From: Oleiphilus sp.
GTDB lineage: Bacteria; Pseudomonadota; Gammaproteobacteria; Pseudomonadales; Oleiphilaceae
Length of the DNA: 64,000 nucleotides
Direction of reading: 5' to 3'
Assembly: GCA_006212045.1 (NCBI GenBank)
Contig: PZPK01000001.1
Coordinates: 186,001-250,000 of the forward strand
The position numbers were made by a program, and so were the translations under genes. Positions within the stretch are counted from its first letter, which is position 1; every line of letters starts with the position of its first letter. The notes beneath the pieces are model-generated. The model had not been told where the DNA came from, did not search any database, and saw only the letters and a list, made by a program, of their open reading frames with translations. Positions 9,381 through 17,110 of this stretch are shown in pieces.

Positions 9381-10541
9381 ATGATTCAAAAAAGCCTGAA
9401 CCTTGTTCCCGCATCGGCAGAGGACTTTCGTCGTCTGGCCGAGAAAAAACTTCCCCGCCAGTTTTTTGATTACATTGACGGGGGCTCCTATCAGGAAAAA
9501 ACCGCGCAAGCCAACCTCGACGCCTTCGCCGCCATCTCTCTGCGTCAGCGGGTCTTAAGGGATGTAGAGCACGTTAATACGGCCTGTTCACTGTTTGGCG
9601 AAGACCTGCAAATGCCCCTGATACTGGCCCCGGTCCGCCTTGCCGGCTGCTTTGCCCGCAGGGGTGAACGGCAGGCATTGAAAGCCTCCTCGGACCATGG
9701 CATTCCTTTCTGCCTGTCGACCGTCGGTATCTGTTCTATCGAGGAATTGGCCGCACAGGGTGGCCGCCCGTTCTGGTTTCAGTTATATGTCATCCGCGAT
9801 CGAAACTATGCCCGGAAATTGATGCAACGCGCCAAGCGTGCCGGCTGTAAAACCCTGGTGTTCACAGTCGATCTGGCAGTGGTTGGAGAACGCTACCGTG
9901 ATACACGCAATGGACTAAATGGCGGCTACGGCCATTGGGGCGCTATCAAACGTGCGATTGACCTGGTATCCCATCCGGGCTGGCTCTGGGATGTCCCCTT
10001 GCGGGGCAAACCATTAACCTTCGAAAATCTGGCCGAAGCGGTTCCCGGTGCGCGTTCTCCGACTGATTTCAGACATTGGGTGGACCAGCAATTTGACCCT
10101 TCTGTGACTTGGGATGACATGGCGTGGATCAGGGAACAATGGGACGGACAACTGGTCATTAAAGGTATCCTGGACGCGGAAGATGCCGAACAAGCCGTGC
10201 AACTGGGTGCGGACGGCATCGTAGTTTCCAACCATGGTGGCCGTCAACTGGACGGCGCTTCGGCGACCCTCTCATCGCTACCGGCCATCGCTGAACAGGT
10301 CAACAAGCGCTGCAAGATATTGCTGGACGGCGGTATTCGAAGTGGCGCCGACATGGTGAAAGCGCTGTCACTTGGCGCTGACGCCTGTCTGATTGGTCGG
10401 GCATGGGCTTTCGCGCTGGCCGCACGTGGGGAACAGGGCGTCAGTGCCTTGCTGGCAGCCATGCAACAACAGATGCGTGTCACCATGGCGCTGACCGGCT
10501 GCAATTCCGTCCAGGACATTAACCCAGACCTGTGTAATTAA
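9381..10541 (+). CDS. FMN-dependent alpha-hydroxy-acid dehydrogenase, LldD (L-lactate) type
   Basis: 386-residue TIM-barrel flavoenzyme that oxidises L-lactate or a related 2-hydroxy acid and passes electrons to the quinone pool. The active-site set is present: Tyr31 region FDYIDGGS, Lys261 in VIKGIL, catalytic His285 and Arg288 in SNHGGRQLDG, and the phosphate-binding DGGIRSGADMVKALSLGAD and IGRAWAFALA. Similarity to E. coli LldD is high around ARRGE and FWFQLYV. One oddity is the normally glycine-containing FMN-contact segment APVG: here it reads APVRLAG, with Arg86 in place of Gly. The barrel loop PTPG of LldD is also changed (LAVVGERYRD). Activity toward lactate is therefore likely but not certain; mandelate or glycolate oxidase are alternatives. 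No lactate permease is adjacent. Confidence 0.88.
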   Translation: MIQKSLNLVPASAEDFRRLAEKKLPRQFFDYIDGGSYQEKTAQANLDAFAAISLRQRVLRDVEHVNTACSLFGEDLQMPLILAPVRLAGCFARRGERQALKASSDHGIPFCLSTVGICSIEELAAQGGRPFWFQLYVIRDRNYARKLMQRAKRAGCKTLVFTVDLAVVGERYRDTRNGLNGGYGHWGAIKRAIDLVSHPGWLWDVPLRGKPLTFENLAEAVPGARSPTDFRHWVDQQFDPSVTWDDMAWIREQWDGQLVIKGILDAEDAEQAVQLGADGIVVSNHGGRQLDGASATLSSLPAIAEQVNKRCKILLDGGIRSGADMVKALSLGADACLIGRAWAFALAARGEQGVSALLAAMQQQMRVTMALTGCNSVQDINPDLCN

Positions 10542-10612
10542 GCAGCCGTGTAGGACCCACCAAGCTGATTTTATTCCGGTGCGTGCGGATACTTCTTCCG
10601 GTAATGCAGTTT

Positions 10613-10789
10613 TCACCTTTCAACGTTTTTCAGAATCTGCCTCTTTGTTTCCGCAGAGGCATCACGCCATTGCAAAATCTCTTCCAGACTCCGCTTGCAG
10701 CCCATACAAATATCCGAGTCATCCAGACAACAGTTCCGCACACAGGGCGATTCAGGACCGGTCATTTCACTTGGCTGAATCGAAGGCAT
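10613..10789 (-). CDS. DUF1289 family small protein
   Basis: A 58-residue gene that is easily overlooked. The pattern SPCVRNCCLDDSDICMGC, with Cys16, Cys20/21, Cys28 and Cys31, followed by KRSLEEILQWRDAS and ETKRQILK, is the typical DUF1289 signature (short, cysteine-rich, putative Fe-S or zinc-binding). Function is unknown in the family. The upstream ATG at 10789 immediately follows the TGA of the preceding gene (TGAATG), which suggests translational coupling. An internal ATG at 10765 would give 50 residues with the same domain. It is convergent with the LldD gene. Confidence 0.82.
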   Translation of the reverse strand: MPSIQPSEMTGPESPCVRNCCLDDSDICMGCKRSLEEILQWRDASAETKRQILKNVER

Positions 10790-11152
10790 TCACGACTGGC
10801 GGCTGGCTGAAATCAAACCACTGGTACTGAGGATGTTTGCATGCTCCGCTTCATACTCTTCCACTATCTGTTCGATTTCTTCACGGTCGACCTTGCTGCT
10901 GTCGATCGCGGCATAAAGGAGTTTTGCAAAACCTTTCTGCCGAAGCTCAGCCTTGGCATGCATGAGCTGTGCAATGGATTTCAGAGTCCTGAGCGAATCC
11001 CTGGCGTCTTCGGAAAGCAATCCCTTTTGCTCTTCCTGAATGGTTCTTGAAAGCCCGTCTATATGATGCAGGGCCGCTGTACTGGCCGCCTTGTCGAAAT
11101 GGAGAAATGAATGTATCAACTCGTCAACGTTTTGCTGGGATCGTTCTGGCAT
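10790..11152 (-). CDS. Hypothetical helical protein
   Basis: 120-residue soluble protein with no family that I recognise. It is predicted mostly alpha-helical and charged, with a long central helix region around ALHHIDGLSRTIQEEQKGLL and an acidic segment REEIEQIVEEYEAEHANIL near the end. It has no signal peptide, no membrane segment and no cysteines. The start is well supported: AGGAGAG lies about 6 nt before the ATG. Its stop codon abuts the start of the DUF1289 gene, so the two are almost certainly one operon. Confidence 0.75.
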   Translation of the reverse strand: MPERSQQNVDELIHSFLHFDKAASTAALHHIDGLSRTIQEEQKGLLSEDARDSLRTLKSIAQLMHAKAELRQKGFAKLLYAAIDSSKVDREEIEQIVEEYEAEHANILSTSGLISASRQS

Positions 11153-11484
11153 TGTAACTCTCCTGTTGCGGCCAACTTAGTGTGAGTGGCCGCTCCCAGT
11201 TTAAAAGAACCTTGGCCTTTAGGCACCACCCGGAATATTAAGATTCTGTGATAAATCATTGTCTGCTGTTGGTCGAGGGGCTCTTCAGATGCCAGCCTCC
11301 TGCACGCGAATAACCCGCACTATTCACGTACTATTTTTAGTATAGGTACAGCTTTGGTCAGAATTGCGCAAATATCAGAGATTAGCCACGCTTCATCGGT
11401 TCGGTGACGGGTCTCACCTGTAGACAATAATTAGCTACAAAGACTATATTCTCTGGCCATAACGATAATAAGACGATCTTCAAT
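11153..11484 (+). other. Divergent intergenic region, 332 nt
   Basis: This stretch separates the minus-strand hypothetical gene from the plus-strand AraC gene, so it must carry both promoters. I see a plausible sigma-70 promoter for the AraC gene (listed separately) and an AT-rich patch near 11329-11347 (ACTATTTTTAGTATAG). No gene or RNA was recognised. Confidence 0.5.
11421..11450 (+). promoter_or_regulatory. Sigma-70-like promoter of AraC gene
   Basis: The -35 element TAGACA (5/6 match to TTGACA) at 11421-11426 is separated by 18 nt from the -10 element TATATT (5/6 match) at 11445-11450, about 35 nt before the ATG at 11485. It was inferred by consensus matching only. Confidence 0.5.
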
Positions 11485-12507
11485 ATGACCACTGGAACTG
11501 CAGCAAATTACCATGTGCTGTCCATTATAGAAACCTGCTCCCGAATGGGACTTGACCGAAAGCAACTCCTGAACGCAGCAGCGATTGACGATGACAATCT
11601 TCGCAATCCCTATGACCGTCAGAATGGTGAAAACGTGCTCAAACTCTGGCGTGAAGCCGAGCAGGTTTCGGGCAACCCGATGCTGCCATTTCATGTCGGC
11701 TCCCAGGGTTCGAGCCTACACAGATCTGCCGTCACCACGATGATCGAAGCCAGCTCTACACTGGGCGAAGCACTCGAGTTTGGTTTGCAGTACCAGCACC
11801 TGACACAGGACATTGTGCACTCCAGACTGCATTATGATGCGCACTATGGTTACCAGGAGGTGGATTGCCAACACTTTGCCAGCCAGCTGGCCCGCCCACA
11901 GATAGAACGTCAGCTGTCCTTTGTCCTCGCCGAAGCCAAAAACCTGTCTCCGGATCCCCTCAATCTGTTTCAAGACATCGAGGTGCATTTTGCCTATCCC
12001 CCCAAACAAACACCTCAAACCTATGAGAAACTAATCGGTTTCCCGGTGCGCTTTGGCTGTGATAAAAACCAACTGGTATTTCCGAAAAAACTCTTGTCTC
12101 TGGAAAACTTTTCAGGGAGTGCTGAGGTGCAAAGCAGTTTGATGAATGTGGTCAGGCATCAGGATTTGCAACTGACCCAAAGCGATCGGATCGAAGCCAA
12201 GTTGCGACTGCACATTGAAGAAGCTCTGGGAAAAGATATTGTTGAAATCGAGCAGCTGGCGCCGAAACTCGGCATGAGCGTGCGCACCCTGCAACGCCGG
12301 TTACAAGAGGAACATACCAGTTTTTCTGAAGTGTATGATGAAGTCAGACGTGAGCAGGCTTTGCGTCTGATCAACGAAACCACTATCAATATCAGTGAGA
12401 TCGCTTACCGGCTGGGCTTCAATCACATTACCAGTTTCTATACCGCATTCCACCGTTGGACCGGTATGGCGCCAAAGGCCTTTCAGCAACGCTATGCGCC
12501 CAAATAG
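11485..12507 (+). CDS. AraC-family transcriptional regulator (Arabinose_bd + HTH_18)
   Basis: 340-residue regulator of the same architecture as the one at 3571-4602 but clearly divergent in sequence. Residues ~15-205 form the ligand-sensing region. The DNA-binding part has helix-turn-helix one IEQLAPKLGMSVRTLQRRLQ and helix-turn-helix two ISEIAYRLGFNHITSFYTAF, followed by HRWTGMAPKAFQQRY. It is monocistronic on the plus strand; the next gene is convergent only 14 nt away. Targets and effector are unknown. The nearest enzyme genes, LldD and the rim cluster, are candidates only by proximity. Confidence 0.88.
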   Translation: MTTGTAANYHVLSIIETCSRMGLDRKQLLNAAAIDDDNLRNPYDRQNGENVLKLWREAEQVSGNPMLPFHVGSQGSSLHRSAVTTMIEASSTLGEALEFGLQYQHLTQDIVHSRLHYDAHYGYQEVDCQHFASQLARPQIERQLSFVLAEAKNLSPDPLNLFQDIEVHFAYPPKQTPQTYEKLIGFPVRFGCDKNQLVFPKKLLSLENFSGSAEVQSSLMNVVRHQDLQLTQSDRIEAKLRLHIEEALGKDIVEIEQLAPKLGMSVRTLQRRLQEEHTSFSEVYDEVRREQALRLINETTINISEIAYRLGFNHITSFYTAFHRWTGMAPKAFQQRYAPK

Positions 12508-12521
12508 CCGTTGTTTGCCCG

Positions 12522-12962
12522 TTAACCCAAAAGGAAGGATTTGCCAGGGTCAACCAATACCCTGCCCTTCATGGCCTCCCGCCCAAGCAGCATTAAATAC
12601 GTCATATTGGAGCGATCGGTCAGATTCAGCTCAATCGGCCAGCATTGCTCCCCCAATCGAAACATCGTTTCGATAACGACCCGGCGTTCTTTTTGATCAT
12701 TGGAGGTTTTGACGACACGCTCCTTGATCAGTTTTGCTTCCCGTCTGACCACCCTGTCGACATGATGCACATCCGGATGAATGTCAAACACCACCCAGGG
12801 TTCACCGTCCCTTTCCTCAAGCACAATATTATCGACATGCAGCGAGGAGGTTTTGGCCCCTGTGTCGACCCGCATTTCAAGACCGATTATATCCAGGTCC
12901 GGAAGATCACAGCGTTCGATAGCTCCGATCAGCATTTTTGTTTTTACTTTATCCTGTTTCAT
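12522..12962 (-). CDS. RimB-like retropepsin-type protease (Zn_protease/PF05618 family)
   Basis: 146-residue protein annotated in many genomes as an ATP-dependent zinc protease. The family is now regarded as retropepsin-like, because it carries the aspartyl-protease motif seen here as RVDTGAKTSSLH (Asp33-Thr-Gly). The C-terminal LLGREAMKGRVLVDP is also characteristic. In Pseudomonas the RimB member of this family trims the poly-glutamate tail that RimK adds to ribosomal protein S6. Here it ends a three-gene unit behind rimK and a zinc deacylase, which supports the RimB assignment. There is an 83-nt gap to the deacylase gene. Cytosolic; no signal peptide. Confidence 0.82.
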   Translation of the reverse strand: MKQDKVKTKMLIGAIERCDLPDLDIIGLEMRVDTGAKTSSLHVDNIVLEERDGEPWVVFDIHPDVHHVDRVVRREAKLIKERVVKTSNDQKERRVVIETMFRLGEQCWPIELNLTDRSNMTYLMLLGREAMKGRVLVDPGKSFLLG

Positions 12963-13045
12963 CTTGTCATCGACTCTAACACTCTGATTTTCAGACCACT
13001 GGGATAAGTTATCTCACCCTTACTATGGAGCTACCCTACCGCCCC

Positions 13046-14071
13046 CTAGTCAAACCCGCTATTTTCCGGAATAAGATTGTCCTGCATTAATTCGATATGT
13101 TCGGCAACATCATCGGGCTTTTTAAAGTAGGCGACATGGTAGACCGCATCTCCTTCCTGTGCCAAAGGTATATTCTGCTTACCGATAATGATGCCTTCGG
13201 CATTACAGACAATTTCATCCAAAGTACGTCCAAAGGGATCTTTGATGGTTGCCAGAACGTCACCTTTTTCGACGTAGTCACCCAGCTGTTTCAGGTGCGA
13301 AATGAAGCCGCTATCGCTGGCTCTCACCCAGCCACTTTGCCGCGCGACAAAGGGCTCGACTGCGCTCGCCCGGGCCCGGCTTTTGCCCAGCATTTCCAGA
13401 TGGCGCATAACATTCAGAACGCCTCGAACGCCGGCGCGAATCGACAACTCATCAAAGCGCAAGGCCTCGCCCGCTTCGTATAGCAGCATCGGGACGCCTT
13501 TTTCACCGGCCGCGGCACGTAATGATCCATCCCGAATATTGGCATTGATCAGAACCGGCACGCCAAAGGCCTTTGCCAGTGCTGCGGTTTCCTGGTCGTC
13601 CAGATTCGCTCTGACCTGCGGCAAGTTGGTGCGGTGAATCGCGCCGGTGTGCAGGTCAATTCCGACATCAGCTTTAGACACAATTTCATTCAGAAAAAGG
13701 TGCGCGATACGTCCCGCCAAAGAGCCCTTTCGCGATCCGGGAAAGCAACGATTCAGATCCCGCCGATCCGGCAGGTAACGGCTCTGGTTCAATACGCCGT
13801 AGCCATTCACAAAGGGCACCGCAATTAATGTCCCTTTCAGGGATTTGAGACTTTTACTGTTAATCAGACGACTGATAATCTCGATTCCATTCAGCTCGTC
13901 TCCATGAATGGCGGCGCTTACCACCAGTGTCGGCCCCTTCCTCTTGCCCCTTTTCACAAACACCGGGATTGACATGCTGGTGTCGGTATATAGCGCCACC
14001 GTTTCCAGATCAATATATTTTGTTTGGCCGGGCAGGATTTTAACCCCCCCGATCTCCAGTTCGTCTACCAT
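13046..14071 (-). CDS. Succinylglutamate desuccinylase/aspartoacylase family zinc deacylase
   Basis: 341-residue M14-like zinc hydrolase. The zinc-binding motif HGDELNGIE (His and Glu ligands) occurs near residue 57, the second His lies in DLHTGAIHR, and RDLNRCFPG follows the family arginine pattern. The last ~100 residues form a C-terminal beta domain typical of this subgroup, not of true AstE. I start at the ATG ending at 14071, because AGGTGG sits 8 nt upstream; the frame is open to a TTG at 14092 that lacks a good site. It lies between rimK and rimB, 35 nt after rimK. Because the neighbour RimK makes glutamyl peptides, an amidohydrolase role on glutamyl or acyl-amino-acid substrates is plausible (inference). 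Confidence 0.85.
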   Translation of the reverse strand: MVDELEIGGVKILPGQTKYIDLETVALYTDTSMSIPVFVKRGKRKGPTLVVSAAIHGDELNGIEIISRLINSKSLKSLKGTLIAVPFVNGYGVLNQSRYLPDRRDLNRCFPGSRKGSLAGRIAHLFLNEIVSKADVGIDLHTGAIHRTNLPQVRANLDDQETAALAKAFGVPVLINANIRDGSLRAAAGEKGVPMLLYEAGEALRFDELSIRAGVRGVLNVMRHLEMLGKSRARASAVEPFVARQSGWVRASDSGFISHLKQLGDYVEKGDVLATIKDPFGRTLDEIVCNAEGIIIGKQNIPLAQEGDAVYHVAYFKKPDDVAEHIELMQDNLIPENSGFD

Positions 14072-14106
14072 GTTGTCAGCCACCTGCTGCAAGCGTTGAT
14101 CGAAAC

Positions 14107-15012
14107 TCAGCCTTTGCCCTTGGTACGGGTGCGATTGGGTCGCGCGTTCTTCTCAATATGCTCAAAAACCATTTTGGCAACATCCTTTCCAGTTGCCTGC
14201 TCAATGCCTTCAAGACCCGGCGAGGAGTTCACCTCCATTACCACAGGTCCATGTGCTGAACGCAAAATGTCGACACCACACATATTCAGGCCCATTGTTT
14301 TGGCCGCATCGACAGCGGTTTTCCTTTCTGCCGGTGACAAGCGAACCAGCTCGGCACTACCGCCACGATGCAAATTGGAACGAAACTCACCCGGCGCTGC
14401 CTGCCGCTTCATAGCCGCCACCACCTTGCCACCAATCACCAGACACCGAATATCTGCACCTCCGGCTTCCTTGATATATTCCTGCACCAGAATGTTGGCC
14501 TTCAGCCCCATAAAAGCTTCGATAATACTTTCTGCCGCTTTGGCTGTATCGGCGAGTACCACACCAATACCCTGCGTTCCCTCCAGCAGCTTGATGACCA
14601 CAGGCGCGCCCCCCACATTTTTCAACAAATCGTCAATTTTGTCTGGATGGTGCGCAAATCCGGTTCTTGGCAAACCGATCCCTTTTCTGGAGAGCAGCTG
14701 AAGAGACCTCAGTTTGTCGCGCGAGCGACTGATTGCGACCGACTCATTGATCGAATACGTCCCCATCATTTCAAATTGTCTGACCACTGCGGTCCCGTAA
14801 AACGTCACGGAAGCCCCGATTCTGGGAATCACCGCGTCATATTTCGGCAATGACTTGCCCTGGTAACGTACCGCCGGTTTATTGCTGGTAATGTCCATAT
14901 AGCAGTGCATGGTATCGATAATATCAACCGTATGACCTTTCAAATCACCCGCTTCCTTTAAACGACGGGTAGAATATAAATTCGGGTTCCTCGAGAGGAT
15001 GGCGATACGCAT
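14107..15012 (-). CDS. rimK: RimK-type alpha-L-glutamate ligase
   Basis: 301-residue ATP-grasp ligase that adds glutamates to the C-terminus of ribosomal protein S6, or makes poly-alpha-glutamate. The N-terminal domain has the typical opening [17 protein letters not shown] and the segment [14 protein letters not shown]. The ATP-grasp core shows [20 protein letters not shown], the metal-binding [14 protein letters not shown] and the loop [17 protein letters not shown]. Length and motifs match E. coli RimK (300 residues). It is the first gene of the rimK-deacylase-rimB unit. It is divergent from the LysR gene at 15183, and the intergenic palindrome at 15101-15125 could affect both genes. Confidence 0.94.
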   Translation of the reverse strand: MRIAILSRNPNLYSTRRLKEAGDLKGHTVDIIDTMHCYMDITSNKPAVRYQGKSLPKYDAVIPRIGASVTFYGTAVVRQFEMMGTYSINESVAISRSRDKLRSLQLLSRKGIGLPRTGFAHHPDKIDDLLKNVGGAPVVIKLLEGTQGIGVVLADTAKAAESIIEAFMGLKANILVQEYIKEAGGADIRCLVIGGKVVAAMKRQAAPGEFRSNLHRGGSAELVRLSPAERKTAVDAAKTMGLNMCGVDILRSAHGPVVMEVNSSPGLEGIEQATGKDVAKMVFEHIEKNARPNRTRTKGKG

Positions 15013-15100
15013 GGAGTCTGCTCCGCGAACGTAAGTGGTTAAAGCGGTCTGATGGAAAGCGCGGCATTCTGGACCATGTCCTGACGCAGTGACAATAAAT

Positions 15101-15125
15101 TTTGTTTGTAGTTACCACAAACAAA
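15101..15125. promoter_or_regulatory. Palindromic operator candidate between rimK and LysR gene
   Basis: A perfect inverted repeat TTTGTTTGT (15101-15109), 7-nt spacer, ACAAACAAA (15117-15125), lies in the divergent region about 58 nt before the LysR start. LysR regulators typically bind such AT-rich dyads to autoregulate and control the divergent gene. This rests on symmetry and location only. Confidence 0.5.
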
Positions 15126-15182
15126 TTTATGATGACGGCCAACAAGATGCCTTATTGCCAACACATTCACAAGAAACCCGGT

Positions 15183-16061
15183 ATGGATATTGAACTTTTA
15201 CGGACTTTTCTGGAAGTCAAAACGACCCGGCACTTCGGGAAAGCGGCAGAAAACCTTTATCTGACACAGGCTGCCGTCAGCGCGCGTATCAAACAACTGG
15301 AGAGCGTTATCGGCAGTCCAGTGTTCACGCGCTATCGAAACAACCTGCAGTTAACCCCCACGGGTGAGCGCTTGATCAGCCATGCCGAAACCATCTTGCT
15401 GGCCTGGGAGCGGGCACGGCAGGAAGTATCCCTGAAAAAGAAACAGGCGCGCCTGCTGGCACTTGGCGCCACCAGTGGCCTATGGGACCTGATGCTTCAG
15501 GACACGCTGCTTGAAGTTCATGCTTTACACCCGGAGCTGGCGCTGCGTGCAGAGGTGCATGGTCCGGAAACCCTGATCCGTCAACTGATGGAACGCACAC
15601 TGGATCTGGCACTGGTCTATGAACCAGCCAAGCTAAATGAATTGGAATCCGTGGCCGTATCTCAAGCCGAACTGGTACTGATAAGCTCGCAGAAAAGCGC
15701 TTCTCCGGAGCAGGCATTTGCCCGCTCATTTGTTGCCATAGATTGGGGACAGGCCTTTCAGATTAATTTCACCCAGCTCTACCCGGAAACACCACCGGCA
15801 GCCCTTCATACCAGCCAGTCCCGGCTTGCAATGGATTTCATCTCGCGTTTTGGTGGTAGTGCTTACCTGCCATATCGCATGGTTGAAAAAAGTCTGGGCA
15901 AATCTTTTCACATCGTCGAGGGCGCGCCTTTAATCTCAAGGCCAATCTATGCCTGTTACCACAAGGACAATACGCTGCAAAAGGAGCTGGATATGATCAT
16001 TGAAACCATAGGAAAACTGGACGTTGCAATTCAAACCGCCACTCAGGCCATCGAATTGTAA
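15183..16061 (+). CDS. LysR-family regulator, HdfR-like
   Basis: 292-residue LysR regulator. The N-terminal winged helix-turn-helix reads ELLRTFLEVKTTRHFGKAAE, then LYLTQAAVSARIKQLE. The stretch FTRYRNNLQLTPTGERL is strikingly close to E. coli HdfR (H-NS-dependent flhDC repressor), as are the RHFG and R-N-N patterns. The frame is open upstream to a TTG at 15102, but that start would lie inside the palindrome; the ATG at 15183 begins exactly where HdfR proteins begin. In E. coli hdfR is next to maoP, and here a DUF413/MaoP gene follows 0.6 kb downstream, which supports orthology. Whether it controls flagella here cannot be told. Confidence 0.85.
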   Translation: MDIELLRTFLEVKTTRHFGKAAENLYLTQAAVSARIKQLESVIGSPVFTRYRNNLQLTPTGERLISHAETILLAWERARQEVSLKKKQARLLALGATSGLWDLMLQDTLLEVHALHPELALRAEVHGPETLIRQLMERTLDLALVYEPAKLNELESVAVSQAELVLISSQKSASPEQAFARSFVAIDWGQAFQINFTQLYPETPPAALHTSQSRLAMDFISRFGGSAYLPYRMVEKSLGKSFHIVEGAPLISRPIYACYHKDNTLQKELDMIIETIGKLDVAIQTATQAIEL

Positions 16062-16202
16062 GAAGGGCCTGCACCTCACCGGGGTAGCGATCAGTATCCT
16101 TTATCGTCAGCACAAATAATTATTGTTTTTCTGCGCCCGCCTTTTGCTCCCATAATTCGCCTGATCGCAAAACATGTCTGATTGAGGGCTAATAATTTGA
16201 AT

Positions 16203-16619
16203 ATGCGACGCTTTATTTTCTTGCTCACCCTTTCGATGAGCAGCTTTTCCGCCCATTCCGATGACACCTGGAACGAGATTGAACGCTACTGCGCATCGCT
16301 TGGCGAGGCTTCAGGGAGCGCTGAAGAAAGTGCGCAGATAGTCACAAACTGTCTCGAAGAGCAACGAAGCTACTATCAGGACATGCCCGACACTGACATG
16401 GCAACAGAAACGCCCGAAGCTAATGAACCGGCCTATTCTGAAGAACCTGTTGTTGATGACTATGGCATGGCCTCTGACTATGGCATGGCCGCGCCTGGTT
16501 CAGACCATGAGGTTGATTGCTACCAGCAGGTGGACGAACAAATACAGGTCGCGCTCGATACCGATCCTGCGGCCGAGATCGATTATGACCAGATGCTTTT
16601 GCACTGTTTTGAAACCTGA
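16203..16619 (+). CDS. Small secreted hypothetical protein
   Basis: About 138 residues, unrecognised. The N-terminus is a clear Sec signal peptide (RRFIFLLTLSMSSFSAHS, cleavage likely before DDTWNE). The mature part is acidic, with four cysteines (YCASLG, TNCLEEQ, VDCYQQ, LHCFET) that could form two disulfides. The middle contains a tandem hexapeptide DYGMAS-DYGMAA, encoded by a 16-nt direct repeat at 16457-16472 and 16475-16490. The start is uncertain: in-frame TTG codons at 16182 and 16197 precede the ATG, and GAGGG sits 8 nt before the TTG at 16197. It lies between the HdfR-like and MaoP-like genes. Confidence 0.68.
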   Translation: MRRFIFLLTLSMSSFSAHSDDTWNEIERYCASLGEASGSAEESAQIVTNCLEEQRSYYQDMPDTDMATETPEANEPAYSEEPVVDDYGMASDYGMAAPGSDHEVDCYQQVDEQIQVALDTDPAAEIDYDQMLLHCFET

Positions 16620-16678
16620 AAACGCAGTCTGGCGTTATTCGCACAGCAACATTATCTGACGGTAATACGGAGACACGC

Positions 16679-17023
16679 ATGCTGAATATTGAATCATTTG
16701 ATTGCGGAACAACCTACTACGACAGTATCCATTTTCCTCGGGGATTCGGGCGTTCAGGGCAGTTTACACGCAGGGAAGCTGAACTTCTGGGCCGTTGCGG
16801 GCACGTTATCACCCGTCTTAGTACTGGCCAATTGGAAGCGTCGAACCCCGAACAACATGCCATGCTGGAAGTGCTGTTCGGCGAGCGCGAACCGGAAACA
16901 GAACTGGAAAAGCTCTGGTCAAAATACCAGAAGATGATCCATACAAAAGTCAGAAAGATCAGCGCCTGTTCGGGAAGGGAAAATCAGGATTTTTACGAGG
17001 GCGGCGAATCCAGCTCTTTTTGA
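16679..17023 (+). CDS. maoP: DUF413/MaoP family protein
   Basis: 114-residue protein of the DUF413 family. The core reads YYDSIHFPRGFGRSGQFT, then REAELLGRCGHVI, and GEREPETELEKLWSKYQKMI, closely matching E. coli YifE/MaoP (RYFDNKHYPRGFSRHGDFT and GEREPVTEAERVWSKY). MaoP organises the Ori macrodomain in E. coli together with a short site, maoS, beside its gene. GGAG lies 7 nt before the ATG. The position next to an HdfR-like gene mirrors E. coli, although here a secreted protein gene intervenes and both flanking genes face the same way. The C-terminal ~20 residues are not conserved. Confidence 0.88.
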   Translation: MLNIESFDCGTTYYDSIHFPRGFGRSGQFTRREAELLGRCGHVITRLSTGQLEASNPEQHAMLEVLFGEREPETELEKLWSKYQKMIHTKVRKISACSGRENQDFYEGGESSSF

Positions 17024-17039
17024 CTTTCGCACCACTTAT

Positions 17040-17076
17040 CTTGCCCGCAACATGACGTCGTCATGTTGCGGGCAAG
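17040..17076. terminator. Perfect 17-bp hairpin between maoP and proX
   Basis: The inverted repeat CTTGCCCGCAACATGAC, 3-nt loop, and its exact complement lie between two convergent genes, 16 nt after the DUF413 stop and 34 nt after the proX stop. The stem is GC-rich and perfect, but neither side has a T-run, so intrinsic termination would be atypical. A short second dyad GGCTATTAGCC follows at 17077-17087. It may act as a bidirectional terminator or mRNA-end stabiliser, or as a protein-binding site. Confidence 0.55.
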
Positions 17077-17110
17077 GCTATTAGCCTGAGCTGGTGTTAA
17101 TCCAGCACAT

